61,936 bases of DNA from Bacillus manliponensis (GCF_000712595.1 NZ_JOTN01000020.1:1-61936); one strand, 5' to 3'. Shown: positions 1-9,497, numbered from the stretch's first letter. Notes: generated from the letters alone by a model not told the origin. Made by a program: numbers and translations.

Positions 1-10
1 AGCTGAAAAT

Positions 11-457
11 ATGTTTAAAATCATTAGTAAAAAGGAAGATGGATATAAAATTGGGAGAGAAGCTCTAGATTTCTGTTGGAAATGGCTTGAAGGTGAAAAA
101 ATTGAAGCTGATAATTTGTGTAACTACATAGACAGTGAAGATTATGTAGATGTGGCCGAGTTTGCAAATAAAGAAACAGATGTACAAAAACAATATGCAT
201 GGTATGCAGTTTTAGATGCTGTGTCTTATACAACTTATCAAGCCTATCATAAGGAAGAAAGAAAATATGTTCCGCAAGTGGTTGAAATTATTGACGATGA
301 AACATTAATAATATTAGGTGAAAATGCAATTGAATCTAGTTATTTCAAGATGGAAAATCTAGAAGTCTTAAAAAAACACTTATTGAAAAATTATTCATTA
401 AACAATAGTATTAAAGGTTTTAATTATATAAAAAGAGAGAGCTTACCATTGACTTAA
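11..457 (+). CDS. Imm6-like immunity protein, probably 5'-truncated by the window edge
   Basis: Small acidic protein, mostly predicted helical. The stretch REALDFCWKWLEG, the acidic NYIDSEDY segment and a later alanine/tyrosine helix (YAWYAVLDAVSYTTYQAY) resemble Imm6-type immunity proteins of polymorphic toxin systems; this is from memory of the family and was not searched. The first ATG has no convincing ribosome site, and the frame is open upstream to base 2 (Ala-Glu-Asn before Met), so the true start probably lies outside the window. Members of this family neutralise a cognate secreted or contact-delivered toxin in the cytoplasm. No toxin gene is adjacent, so it could be an orphan immunity gene. 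Confidence 0.6.
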   Translation: MFKIISKKEDGYKIGREALDFCWKWLEGEKIEADNLCNYIDSEDYVDVAEFANKETDVQKQYAWYAVLDAVSYTTYQAYHKEERKYVPQVVEIIDDETLIILGENAIESSYFKMENLEVLKKHLLKNYSLNNSIKGFNYIKRESLPLT

Positions 458-555
458 ACAGATAAAAACCTTCTTCTTACTCTTGTATTTTGGATTTATT
501 TATCTTTTAAAAGGTAATGAACATCATGAAAGAATGAGTTTTTGTATCAGCAAAA

Positions 556-846
556 ATGTATTTTATTAATCTGCTTACTGAATTTCAATTTCTTGTTAAA
601 GCTCTTATTGTGTCCTTTTCTATTTTAATTACTTATAAGTCATTGAACTGTAAAGATAGAAGTATCATATTCTATAAATTCTTTTTAGCAGTTTACGCTA
701 TATGTATTTCCCTTAGTATTTTTACTGAACAATCATTTGAATTTATTGAGAAGTTTAATGACATCTACACATCAGTATTAGTCCTTCACACGGGATTGGT
801 CTTATTTGTATTTGAAGAAAAAATAAGGAAAAAGAAAAATGTGTAA
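556..846 (+). CDS. small hypothetical membrane protein
   Basis: A 96-residue protein with three hydrophobic stretches (about residues 10-28, 40-58 and 72-86) and a basic tail ending KKIRKKKNV-like, so probably a three-pass membrane protein with a cytoplasmic C-terminus. No family is recognised. The ribosome site is weak (GAATGAG about 15 bases upstream). It is followed by a strong 14-bp hairpin. It may be a membrane partner of the Imm6-like gene upstream, but that is only proximity. Confidence 0.5.
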   Translation: MYFINLLTEFQFLVKALIVSFSILITYKSLNCKDRSIIFYKFFLAVYAICISLSIFTEQSFEFIEKFNDIYTSVLVLHTGLVLFVFEEKIRKKKNV

Positions 847-885
847 GGCGTCTGAAAGTTCATTGTAGAGTAACTATGTGTAACA

Positions 886-923
886 ATAAATCCATCGTTT
901 GAAGCTTAGAACGATGGATTTAT
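886..923 (+). terminator. 14-bp perfect hairpin, probable terminator
   Basis: Bases 886-899 pair perfectly with 910-923 around a 10-base loop. No long T-run follows, so it is either a weak terminator or an mRNA-stabilising hairpin. It covers the ATG at 922 of the longest open frame for the next gene, which argues that the gene starts at 1006 instead. Confidence 0.5.
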
Positions 924-1005
924 GTTAGAAAATGGTATGCTATTAGAAGGTATTGCGAAACTTACTAGAAAGGACTGGTATAATCATATAAAAAGGGGGC
1001 ATACA

Positions 1006-2793
1006 ATGAATTTACCAAAAATAATCAATAGTAAGATTCAAGAAACAGAAAGTTACTATGCTCTAACATCTAACATCCCTCACAACAAGTTTATTATAAG
1101 GGATGCAAGAGGGAATGATTATGGAGTAGACGTAGAAATTGAACTTATTGAGGGGCAATACTCTACTAATTTCCGTTCACATATTCAGTTGAAAAGTACT
1201 CAAAAGATGTTAAAGGAGAATAAAATATCATTCCCTGTGAGTATAAAAAACCTAAATTATTTGCTAAATCACCCACACTCAATTTACATTATATATTTAA
1301 AGAATGAAAAAATTTTTATGTGGGAATGGGTTTGGAAAATATACAAGTTTGCACTATCAAAAAATATAGAAACTTTGACAACTAAAAAAGAACAATTTAA
1401 TTATCACTTTAATAAAATATTAAATAAAGACGCCTTTAATCTTATTTACAGTTCCCTTTTAAATGTTAACAAAAGTACTGTAGAAAGTAGGAAGAAATTA
1501 TTAAATTCTGCTGAAAATAAAAGAATTCTAGAAATTCCGACTATTGATTATTCGCTTATCAAGATGAATGAATCAAAGGTTATTGGGAACCATAAAGATG
1601 AAATAATTATGGCAAATGAAGATAAAATTAGGTTAGCTAATAACTTAATTATCGAGGGAAACTATAAAAAGGCATTTGATATTTTTCAAGCACTTTTGAT
1701 AATATACGAAACAGATTTTCTTTATAAAAAATGTATCGAATTACTACAGAAACAAAAAGATTATTCAAAATGTATAGATTATTGCGATGAATATTTGAAT
1801 ATATTTGGGGTTAATTTAGAGGTTTTACTAGTTAAGGGTATGTGTTTTTTTGAAGAAAATAATATTGATCAATCTATTATACAGTTTAAAAAATGTTTAG
1901 AGTTAGATAAAACGAAACTAGAAGTCCATATGAATCTGCTTCAATGTTATATTCTTACTGAAGATTATAGTAATATGTTTTATTATTTAAAAAGAATTGT
2001 TCAGATTGATGCATCGGCAATTACATTGTATTGTGAAATTGGTGATATGTTTAGATCTGTTAAACGCTACGAGTTAGCAATTGCATGTTATGAAGAGGGA
2101 TTAAGGCATAACAATAAGGATAAAGTTTCTTATTTAGGATTAGCATTAACTTATACTTTGTCGAATCAATTTGACAAAGCATCAATATACTTTTTAATGT
2201 ATGCAAGAAGAGAAAAAATACCGAATAATAAATCGGTGGTCATTGTTGATTTAGCATGGAATCAAACTAATTTTATAACTATTGAAAAATCAAGTGCGAG
2301 AAAAATAAAAGTACTAGTGAATGGTCAAACAGTTATAGACAATATTAGTACAGACAAAGATGGAGTCATCTTTATTGGGCAACTCCCGATTATAGATAGG
2401 GCTGGAGTTACTATGATGTTCCCTTGTCTAGGAAAAATTTATACAAATAAAAGGAACTTTCACCAGATTAAAAAACATATAACAAAAAAATTGAAACTAC
2501 CTGAATTTTTTGGTAGGTACCAATATCTTGACTTTAATGAGATGATTACTGCTACAATTGAAGAAAGAGAACAGAACGTTTATATAGAATTAAATTTAAA
2601 TGGCTATCAAGTAAATGGATTTACAGATGCTCCAAAGGATAGTTCCGAAAATAAGCTTGGATTTAAGAAATTTATTGAACTTTTTAATGAGTATGAACAG
2701 TGTAAACTAGTATTTCAGCACGAAGAGTTGTTAGATCAAATAAATATAACGCTTGTTAAAGAACAAATTAGATTAATTACTAATCGAATATAA
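1006..2793 (+). CDS. DUF4365 (PD-(D/E)XK-like) protein with TPR repeats
   Basis: A 595-residue protein. The N-terminal about 150 residues match the DUF4365 pattern: an early QETESYYAL helix, GNDYGVDVEIEL, then HIQLKST, which is the D...E...Q-x-K arrangement of a PD-(D/E)XK nuclease-like fold. The middle (about residues 200-400) is built of TPR-like helical repeats, for example NYKKAFDIFQALL, DQSIIQFKKCLELD and YELAIACYEEGLRHN. The last 200 residues are unassigned. I chose ATG 1006 because AAAAGGGGG lies 6 bases upstream; the longer frame from 922 starts inside a hairpin. DUF4365 proteins are common in prokaryotic defence islands, and the next gene carries SEFIR, so a role in an anti-phage or conflict system is plausible but inferred. 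Confidence 0.75.
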   Translation: MNLPKIINSKIQETESYYALTSNIPHNKFIIRDARGNDYGVDVEIELIEGQYSTNFRSHIQLKSTQKMLKENKISFPVSIKNLNYLLNHPHSIYIIYLKNEKIFMWEWVWKIYKFALSKNIETLTTKKEQFNYHFNKILNKDAFNLIYSSLLNVNKSTVESRKKLLNSAENKRILEIPTIDYSLIKMNESKVIGNHKDEIIMANEDKIRLANNLIIEGNYKKAFDIFQALLIIYETDFLYKKCIELLQKQKDYSKCIDYCDEYLNIFGVNLEVLLVKGMCFFEENNIDQSIIQFKKCLELDKTKLEVHMNLLQCYILTEDYSNMFYYLKRIVQIDASAITLYCEIGDMFRSVKRYELAIACYEEGLRHNNKDKVSYLGLALTYTLSNQFDKASIYFLMYARREKIPNNKSVVIVDLAWNQTNFITIEKSSARKIKVLVNGQTVIDNISTDKDGVIFIGQLPIIDRAGVTMMFPCLGKIYTNKRNFHQIKKHITKKLKLPEFFGRYQYLDFNEMITATIEEREQNVYIELNLNGYQVNGFTDAPKDSSENKLGFKKFIELFNEYEQCKLVFQHEELLDQINITLVKEQIRLITNRI

Positions 2794-2928
2794 TAAGGGT
2801 TAGTAGCACTATATTTACAGGTATTGTAATGTTTAAATATTATGTGCTGACATATATAATTGAAATAATGTTAAATCAAAAATGAACATTTGAAAATAAA
2901 GTAAGCTTAACAATAAAGGAGGGCATAT

Positions 2929-4370
2929 ATGGGACATCAAATAGAATCAGGTTCAAAGCCACCGAAGATATTTATATCATATTCTTGGACCTCTCCCGAT
3001 TACCAAGAAAAAGTTGTTGAACTTGCAAATCGTCTGATGGAAAATGGCATTGAAGTTATTATAGACGTTTGAGATTTAAAGCCTGGACATAGTATGTATG
3101 CTTTCATGGAAAGCATGATAACAGATTCAACAATTGATAAAGTATTAGTTCTATGTAATAAGTCGTATGCGGATAAAGCTAGCTCTTATGATGGTGGGGT
3201 AGGTACAGAAACACAAATTATAGGACCACAAATGTATAACCAAGTAAAACAAGAAAAGTTTATTCCTGTTATCTTAGAGAGGGAAGAACCAGAAAAAGAT
3301 TATATTCCGATTCATATGGATGGTCGTATTTATATTGACTTAGATAGGCATTTTGAAAAAGGATATGAAGAGTTACTTCGATTGTTATACAAACAACCAA
3401 TTTTGAGAAAACCTAAATTAGGTACTGCTCCAACTTACATATTTGAGGAAAAAAAACGAGATTTAAGGTAAGTGGTGTTTTATCTTCTATAAGAGATGCC
3501 ATGGTTCGACAACCAGGAAGAGTAAAAGGGTTATGTTATGATTATAAACAAGCCTTTTTACAAGATTTAGAGTCGTATCGAATTACAGATGGGGAATTTT
3601 TAGAACCGTATGATGAACAAATCTATAATTTGATACATGAAATGGTACCTTTAAGAAATAACTATATCGAATTTTTGGAGCAATTATGTGGTAATGAAAC
3701 ATTGTTTGATATTAAAATCATAACAAGTTTACTTGAAGCTCTTCATGCTTTTTCTGGTCCTTTAGGTAGATCTGGTCCAGCTCAATTTGAACATTATAGA
3801 TACTTTATTCATGAAATATTTTTATATACCACAGCAATATTAATTTCTAGGCAGATGTATAATAAACTAAATGAAATTTGTAAACATAGATACTTCGTAA
3901 AAAACATTCAGTATTATGAACTAGTAGATGGAAGCTATGGTATGTTTTATTTTTATTTACAGAGCTTAGTAGAGACTCGTAACAACAGGCTATCATTAAA
4001 ACGAGTTAGTGTGCAGGCTGATCTAATAAAAGATTTATCGAGTTCTTCTAGGTATTCATGGGATAGTTTGATGGAAGCAGACTTTGTATTATATTATATA
4101 CAAGATATACAAAATCTAGAAGGGAAGAAACAAGGAAGAGGAGGGTATTGGTATCCTGTAACTTCTGCTTATGTCCAATTCTCATATCCTACCATTTCGT
4201 TGTTACAAAGATTGAAATCTAAAGCACATTTTGATGATATTAAGAGCTTATTTTCTATTAAAGATGTAGAACATCTACAACGCATAATGCAGTTATCGTT
4301 AGAACAAGGGCGTGTATCAGGAGTTCCATCTTTAGCGCATATGTTACCAAACGAAATTGCTGTTTATTAG
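2929..4370 (+). pseudogene. SEFIR-domain protein, interrupted by an in-frame TGA and a frameshift
   Basis: ATG at 2929 follows a perfect AAAGGAGGG. The N-terminus reads PPKIFISYSWTSPDYQEKV, the box-1 signature of SEFIR (TIR-like) signalling domains, followed by ANRLMENGIEVIIDV. Then TGA at 3070-3072 stands where the family has Trp (DVW-DLKPG). The frame continues with the SEFIR core (CNKSYADKA, GVGTETQ) to 3471. The next frame (from about 3456, running to 4370) continues the protein as TRFKVSGVLSSIRDAM and so on, so one A is missing from the A-run at 3449-3456. The C-terminal about 290 residues have no recognised family. Bacterial SEFIR/TIR proteins often act in antiphage defence. As read it is a pseudogene; both lesions could also be sequence errors. 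Confidence 0.8.
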
Positions 4371-4462
4371 GATGATTTATAGGTGAATAAAATCATTCTA
4401 ATAATAAGCTCACCATATATTGCTGGTTCACTGATTCGTATATAACTAAAATTTTTCGTTTT

Positions 4463-4493
4463 GGAATCCTTACGTAGCAGGGATTCTTTTTTA
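4463..4493 (+). terminator. rho-independent terminator after the SEFIR gene
   Basis: GAATCCT (4464-4470) pairs with AGGGATTC (4479-4486) and is followed by a T-rich tract. It lies in the 339-base stretch 4371-4709, where I otherwise see nothing; a minus-strand open frame there has no ribosome site and no family. Confidence 0.6.
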
Positions 4494-4709
4494 TTAGTAA
4501 ATAGGTAGTTTATAAAGATTGGTTGGCACTTTTGTATCCCAACATGGAAGTTGATATTTTTATAACAAAAGAGTAGAAGGATTTGTTTTGCTGGGCAAAA
4601 TTTAAGTTTCTTTTTCAATAACCAATGCGAAAGTAGAAAGAGATTTTTAGTATTTATTTTTCGATATATCATTATATAAATAATTTAAAAAGTCAGGTGG
4701 ATTATATAC

Positions 4710-5495
4710 ATGAATGAAATTTTGAAGCAAATTTCTAATTTTTTAGGATCAAAAAGTCACTCTCTAGAAGCCATCATATTATTTATCACAATATTTATAG
4801 CAGCTTGGCTAATTAAAGAATTTAGAGATACTTACAGTAAAGAAAAAGAGACATTACATTCGAATCAAATGCAAATGAAAGAAAAATTATCTAGAATTAA
4901 ACTGTTTATTAATCTATTCGAAAAAAATGAAATAGAAATGAAAGAATTATTAGAAGCTATATTTGAGCTTAATGCGTATCTAGACTATAATAGATATAAG
5001 GAACTTAAAATAATTTTAGGAAAAGTGGATAGTAGTGAATTTTTAGAAGAACTAGATACGTTTACAACAGATTTATTAGAAGCATTGATGATTCAAACAA
5101 AGATAAATATTATAAATGATTATAGTATGGTTCAATTCATTGAAAAGTTCTGTAGAAAATGCAGAGATATTGTGCTTCCAATTATAGCTACATTGACTGT
5201 TTTATTCTGTGCTTATGTACTATTAATAATTATTGCTTCTGGTAAAACTCTCTCGTGGGGATTTCTACGTGTATACTTACTTGTATTTTGTTTATCATTT
5301 TCTTTATTCTTTATGAACTCATTGTTTAGCAAAAAATATAGTGTGAAATCTAAAATATCGTTGGCTATATTAACTGTTTTATTTATACCACCTATGTTCT
5401 TTCAAAACATTTATTGTCTAGTAATTACAATATTAGGTGTTTTTGGAGTTGTTCTTATGCAAAAATCCTGGAAAGGATATTGGATGAAATCTTAA
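4710..5495 (+). CDS. membrane protein with internal coiled-coil region
   Basis: 261 residues: a hydrophobic helix at about 18-37, a long charged segment rich in Lys/Glu (about 38-135, probable coiled coil, including IELKEL-like heptads), then three or four hydrophobic segments at about 150-175, 183-200, 208-225 and 230-250. ATG 4710 is preceded by AGGTGG. No family is recognised. The anchor, cytoplasmic helical domain and C-terminal membrane bundle in a conflict-gene island would suit a membrane effector or sensor, but that is inference. Confidence 0.6.
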   Translation: MNEILKQISNFLGSKSHSLEAIILFITIFIAAWLIKEFRDTYSKEKETLHSNQMQMKEKLSRIKLFINLFEKNEIEMKELLEAIFELNAYLDYNRYKELKIILGKVDSSEFLEELDTFTTDLLEALMIQTKINIINDYSMVQFIEKFCRKCRDIVLPIIATLTVLFCAYVLLIIIASGKTLSWGFLRVYLLVFCLSFSLFFMNSLFSKKYSVKSKISLAILTVLFIPPMFFQNIYCLVITILGVFGVVLMQKSWKGYWMKS

Positions 5496-5615
5496 CATAA
5501 CACAAAAATTTAATGTTTATTCTCGATGACGTGATTATAAACGCTAAAATTTATATATACGCATAAAATATATGTATGTTATAAATGGATACATGAAGCT
5601 ACGGGATAATTATTT

Positions 5616-5658
5616 TTTGAAGCATAAGTTTTTCAATTAGGAAGACTTATGCTTCAAA
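5616..5658. repeat. 14-bp inverted repeat in intergenic region
   Basis: Bases 5616-5629 pair perfectly with 5645-5658. There is no T-run on the outgoing side of either strand, so it is not a canonical terminator. It sits in the 338-base gap between the membrane protein and the ADP-ribosyltransferase-like gene. Confidence 0.4.
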
Positions 5659-5833
5659 TCACAACACGCGAAAGAAGAGAGGGAGCAAACAGTATATAAA
5701 AAAGCAGGAAAATCAATAAACTTCAACTTTACATTAAATTCTTGTTTAATTGATATTTAAATAGATAGTAGAACATACATTTGATATAATTATTATATAT
5801 CGGTGTATAATCTAATTTAGGAGTGTGTTTGTT

Positions 5834-6337
5834 ATGAAACTATTTCATGGTACATCATATAAATTAGGAGATACAATTCTTAAGGAAGGTATAATTAAAA
5901 TAGGTCAGCCAGCTTTTGATATTGTTACAGATTCTAATTATGTATATTTAACTAATAGAATAACTGTAGCTATGAACTATGGGCGTAAGAAGGCTGTTTT
6001 TTTAGATGAGGAACAATTTTATTTGTTTGAAATGGAATTAAACAAAGAGCAGCTACTCGTTGATTTTGATGAAGTTGAAATCTACAAAGATGGATTTAGT
6101 GAACAAAAAGCAGCAATTGAGAGTTTAAATGGTCAGTATACAGTGGAAAATACCCTTTCTATTTTGTATAGTGCTAGAGTAGATTTTGATATCAATTTAC
6201 ATAACTATAATTGTAAATATGCAACATTCTCTGTCGACGATATGGATTTTGATATAAATGAGGATATTTTTCAGAAAAATCTTAACGAACAGGAATTATT
6301 AAGAATCTATAATTCTATAACATGGCATTCTATTTAA
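5834..6337 (+). CDS. ADP-ribosyltransferase-fold (PARP/DUF3990-like) protein
   Basis: 167 residues. The N-terminus has FHGTS (residues 4-8) followed by a helix and ILKEGI, then VYLTN (37-41) with AMNYG after it, and LFEMEL near 64-69. This H-G-T / Y-L-T / E order is that of the H-Y-E class of ADP-ribosyltransferase folds (PARP-like, DUF3990-like), which transfer ADP-ribose from NAD+ to protein or nucleic acid. The ATG at 5834 is 10 bases after TAGGAG; the GTG at 5825 is too close to that site. No antitoxin with a macrodomain is next to it. It may be a toxin or a defence effector; the substrate cannot be told from sequence. Confidence 0.6.
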   Translation: MKLFHGTSYKLGDTILKEGIIKIGQPAFDIVTDSNYVYLTNRITVAMNYGRKKAVFLDEEQFYLFEMELNKEQLLVDFDEVEIYKDGFSEQKAAIESLNGQYTVENTLSILYSARVDFDINLHNYNCKYATFSVDDMDFDINEDIFQKNLNEQELLRIYNSITWHSI

Positions 6338-6370
6338 TAAAATTACATGTTTGGATGAACTGTTGAGTGA

Positions 6371-6511
6371 AATAGGAAATTTAAAAGTAGCTTAGCTATT
6401 AAGGTTTATCAATCGACTTTAGAGTATCAATTACTAATAGGTATTGTATTACTGATTTTTGCTGTAATAGCTGTGATAAGTCTTAGTTTAGATCTTGTTA
6501 AGGGAAAGTAA
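6371..6511 (+). pseudogene. fragment of a small membrane-protein gene
   Basis: An open frame without a start codon encodes a short basic segment (KFKSSLAIKVYQ) followed by one strong transmembrane helix (LLIGIVLLIFAVIAVISLSL) and LVKGK. It directly follows a TGA and has no usable ATG/GTG/TTG or ribosome site, so I read it as a remnant. The rest of the gap 6338-6776 holds a dyad TAACCATAA...TTATGGTTA near 6567-6591 and the hairpin before xerS. Confidence 0.3.
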
Positions 6512-6709
6512 TTTTATAATATACATATGTTTTTATTACGGTTAGGTAAGCCCCTCTTTATTTATTAACCATAATTAAATTATGGTTAACTATATATTAA
6601 AATTGTATTTAATGTAAACTTTGTAGAAATTTGTCGAATGAACACTTATTCTTCTATCCTTCTACTATATAAACAATTTATATATTAAATTGAGAAACAA
6701 ATTAAAATC

Positions 6710-6746
6710 TAGAGTCTGTATTTATAATATTGCAGACTCTTATTAT
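6710..6746. terminator. hairpin upstream of the XerS-like gene
   Basis: AGAGTCTG (6711-6718) pairs with CAGACTCT (6733-6740), followed by TTATTAT. It probably ends transcription coming from the left. Confidence 0.4.
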
Positions 6747-6776
6747 GTGCTAATAGTTTATTTGAGGTGATTTAGC

Positions 6777-7868
6777 TTGAGTAATAGAGAAAAACAAGTA
6801 TTCCAAGAACGGGTTGAACAGCATAAAGAAAAAATGCCCTGGTATATTATTGAATATGTGGAAGAAAAGACAAACCTCTCCCCTGCCACTTTGTATGGAT
6901 ATTTAATTGAATACGAAATATTTTTAAAGTGGCTCATCGATTCTAGGTTAGCGTCTCCAAATGGTGAAATTGTAAAGGGAATATATGAAGTCCCTATCGA
7001 GGCATTGGAGAAATTACCATTAAAACAGGCAAAACGCTTTAAAAGTTATTTGGAACGTCAAGGAAATGGTACAAAAGCTGTAATTCGTACATTTTCTGCT
7101 TTGAAATCATTATTTAACTACTTAACGAAGCACACTGAAGATGATGTTACTGGAGAATGTTATTTTTATCGAAATGTAATGGCAAAGATTGAGCTTCACA
7201 AAGAAAAAATTGATTCATCTGCACGTGCAGCGGTAATTGCAGATATGATCTTCCATAACAATGACGAAACAAAGTTCATGCATTTTTTAGCTCATGATTA
7301 TGAGTTAATATTACAGGAGAAGTCGCCTAAAAAGTTACATTATTTTAAACGTGATAAAGCGCGTGATATAGCCATTTTAAGCCTGATATTGGGAACTGGA
7401 CTTCGAGTATCAGAAGTAGCAAGTTTAAGAGTGTCTGATATCAACTTCCGTACAAGAAAAATTTGGGTCACACGAAAAGGTGATAAAAAATCCTCTATCC
7501 TTGCAACGCGAACAGCATTAGATGATGTACAAGAATATTTAAACGCACGTTTCAAATCATATAAATGTACTGAAGATGAAGATATACTATTTGTAACAGC
7601 ATACAAAGGCTCATACTCGCAGATTTCAGTCAATGCAATACAAAAGCTTACTGCTAAGTATACGCAGGCGTTTGATGAGAAAAAAAGCCCTCACAAGCTG
7701 CGTCATACATATGCAACGAATCATTATAATGAAAATAAGGATCTTGTTCTATTGGCCAACCAACTTGGCCACACTTCAATGGAAACATCCTCTCTTTATA
7801 CAAATATAGATGATACAAAGCGTCGTGAAGCAATTGAGAGGTTAGAAAAAAGGCAACTAGAAGAATAA
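6777..7868 (+). CDS. xerS: tyrosine recombinase, XerS-like
   Basis: A 363-residue tyrosine site-specific recombinase. The N-terminal SAM-like core-binding domain (about 1-150) begins with the long MPWYIIEYVEEK segment typical of XerS. The catalytic domain has the family residues: Arg in GTGLRVSEVASLR, His-x-x-Arg in SPHKLRHTY, His in QLGHTSMETSSLY and the Tyr nucleophile in the same motif. Start is TTG 6777 behind GAGGTG. XerS resolves replicon dimers as a single recombinase; on a plasmid it would act at a dedicated site. I could not find a clear dif-like site next to it. A 16-bp terminator follows. Confidence 0.85.
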   Translation: MSNREKQVFQERVEQHKEKMPWYIIEYVEEKTNLSPATLYGYLIEYEIFLKWLIDSRLASPNGEIVKGIYEVPIEALEKLPLKQAKRFKSYLERQGNGTKAVIRTFSALKSLFNYLTKHTEDDVTGECYFYRNVMAKIELHKEKIDSSARAAVIADMIFHNNDETKFMHFLAHDYELILQEKSPKKLHYFKRDKARDIAILSLILGTGLRVSEVASLRVSDINFRTRKIWVTRKGDKKSSILATRTALDDVQEYLNARFKSYKCTEDEDILFVTAYKGSYSQISVNAIQKLTAKYTQAFDEKKSPHKLRHTYATNHYNENKDLVLLANQLGHTSMETSSLYTNIDDTKRREAIERLEKRQLEE

Positions 7869-7904
7869 ATTTAAAACCCAAATGACATATAGTAGTTTGA
7901 TATT

Positions 7905-7946
7905 TAAAAAAGCTGAATTTTATGTATAAAAAATTCAGCTTTTTTA
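7905..7946 (+). terminator. strong rho-independent terminator
   Basis: AAAAAAGCTGAATTTT pairs with AAAATTCAGCTTTTTT across a short loop, then T-rich. It ends the xerS transcript and may act in both directions. Confidence 0.8.
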
Positions 7947-8137
7947 TTATTATTCTTAGTTATAATTAGAATTCGTTGCGAGTAATTAAATCAATTCTAA
8001 CTATTTGCCACATTTTAAGAGGGATTTATTGACTCTAATCAATCATAATATTTTGCCCATAAAGGACGGGGTACGGTGTAGTTAGCTTGATGGACTGTGT
8101 AAAATTCAGCATGTGATCCATCAAAACATAATTCTTT

Positions 8138-8854
8138 TTACCATTCAGTAAGCTTTTTCATAAATAAAGCTGTCCACAGTCCAGAGACACCAAATACTTT
8201 ATTCGATTGTTTTATCTCTTTCATTCTACGTATTTCTACTTCCGAAAAGTCTCTAAAAATGACTCTAAGTTTTGCATCTGTAAAACCTAATCCACCTTTA
8301 AGACTTTGTAGTTTATATACTTCCCAATCCGTTATATCTGCCCCACCTAATTCTCCGCCTTGAACAAAACAAGTGATTGCAAAATAACCACCTGGTTTTA
8401 AAGCTTTTTTAACCAAATTTATATAATTCATTCTTCTGTGTGGAGCAATATGATGAAAGCATCCTGAATCATACACAATATCGTATGTACCTTCTTCAAT
8501 TTGCAAGTCAAAGATATTGTTATAAATAAAATTTACATGTAAATTTTTTTCTTTTGCCCGTTCGGTTGCCCATTGAATTGATTCCTTTGATAAATCTACT
8601 GCATCAACTAAGCATCCTTTTTCAGCAAAGTAAATTGCATTTCTGCCTGGACCGCATCCAAGTTCAAGAACTTTCCCTGGATTAAGTAATTTTTTCTCGA
8701 AATAATAAACTAGATTCTCATCTGGTTTATTAGTAAAAAAGGGGACTCCTTTTTCACGATTTGAATAAAAATTATCCCAGAATTGAGTTGGTTCACGCAA
8801 TAATGAATCTAACATATCTAATAAATCTTCATAACTACTAATTGTTTCTCTCAC
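8138..8854 (-). CDS. class I SAM-dependent methyltransferase
   Basis: 238 residues of Rossmann methyltransferase fold. Motif I is VLELGCGPGRNAIYFAEKG (about 78-96), followed by the acidic VDAVDLSKES loop, motif NNIFDL and the post-motif YDIVYDSGCFHHI, which contacts AdoMet. Start is GTG 8854 with GAAAGAAGGGG 6-8 bases upstream. Substrate is unknown; relatives in Bacillus methylate small molecules such as metalloid or thiol compounds. It stands alone, with a 12-bp palindrome in its leader that may be an operator. Confidence 0.8.
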   Translation of the reverse strand: MRETISSYEDLLDMLDSLLREPTQFWDNFYSNREKGVPFFTNKPDENLVYYFEKKLLNPGKVLELGCGPGRNAIYFAEKGCLVDAVDLSKESIQWATERAKEKNLHVNFIYNNIFDLQIEEGTYDIVYDSGCFHHIAPHRRMNYINLVKKALKPGGYFAITCFVQGGELGGADITDWEVYKLQSLKGGLGFTDAKLRVIFRDFSEVEIRRMKEIKQSNKVFGVSGLWTALFMKKLTEW

Positions 8855-8883
8855 AATAACCCCTTCTTTCCAATTAAATCTTA

Positions 8884-8911
8884 CATTCTAATTGTACTAA
8901 CAATTAGAATG
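8884..8911. promoter_or_regulatory. 12-bp perfect inverted repeat upstream of the methyltransferase
   Basis: CATTCTAATTGT (8884-8895) and ACAATTAGAATG (8900-8911) are perfect reverse complements separated by ACTA. The dyad lies 30-57 bases upstream of the GTG start, where a repressor operator would sit. Confidence 0.45.
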
Positions 8912-9497
8912 ATTCGTGTTTCATAGGGGTTAACAACACTTTAAATTCAAATAAGTTTGAATTCTCTACACATTCCTCTTTATGCTAATTTAACGCACAT
9001 AAAGATACCTAATTTTCCTTTTATATTACTTTAAAAGTATTTACCTTACTCTGTCTGAAAATCCAATCAAACAATTGGAAATACCCTTAGAATTAGAATT
9101 CTATTTTGATTTTCCGGAATTTTCTTTACAATTGTTGCGATAATATTACAAACGGAGTAGCTATATATTCTCATTAAATAAAGATGTTTCTTTGGTAATT
9201 TACATAAATTTCATTATCTGTAGTAAGAAAATGAGCACATCCCTTATTGAGATATCACCAATTTGTACCAAGCTAATACTTTGAAGTCTTTAAAGTATTA
9301 GCTTATTACATTTTGCTATGGGAATTTAGCTCATTTTTTCGTTTTGGGGGTAACTTGTTTTCTTAGCTTGATGGGCATGGGGTCACCATACCATTTCGGG
9401 GAAATTGTACGATTTTCCTGAAATGATATAGTGACTCCTACAAGGAATCTGTCTGCCCTCCCTAACATCCGACAAAAATAAGTTAATGTTACTCACC
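8912..9497. other. gene-poor stretch with hairpin and IS remnant
   Basis: No convincing gene. It contains a 13-bp hairpin (AAGCTAATACTTT at 9270-9282 with its complement at 9292-9304) and an IS231-like terminal sequence at 9361-9379. A short plus-strand frame near 9048-9137 (LSENPIKQLEIPLELEF, ending in a stop) looks like a coding remnant without a start. Confidence 0.4.
9361..9379 (-). mobile_element. solo IS231-like terminal inverted repeat
   Basis: On the minus strand the sequence reads CATGCCCATCAAGCTAAGA, very close to the IS231 (IS4 family) terminal repeat CATGCCCATCAACTTAAG known from B. thuringiensis. No second end or transposase is in the window, so this is a relic. Confidence 0.5.

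Noticed and set aside
4367-4672. 101-codon minus-strand open frame
   Set aside because: No ribosome site and no recognisable family; it lies downstream of the SEFIR gene over a terminator.
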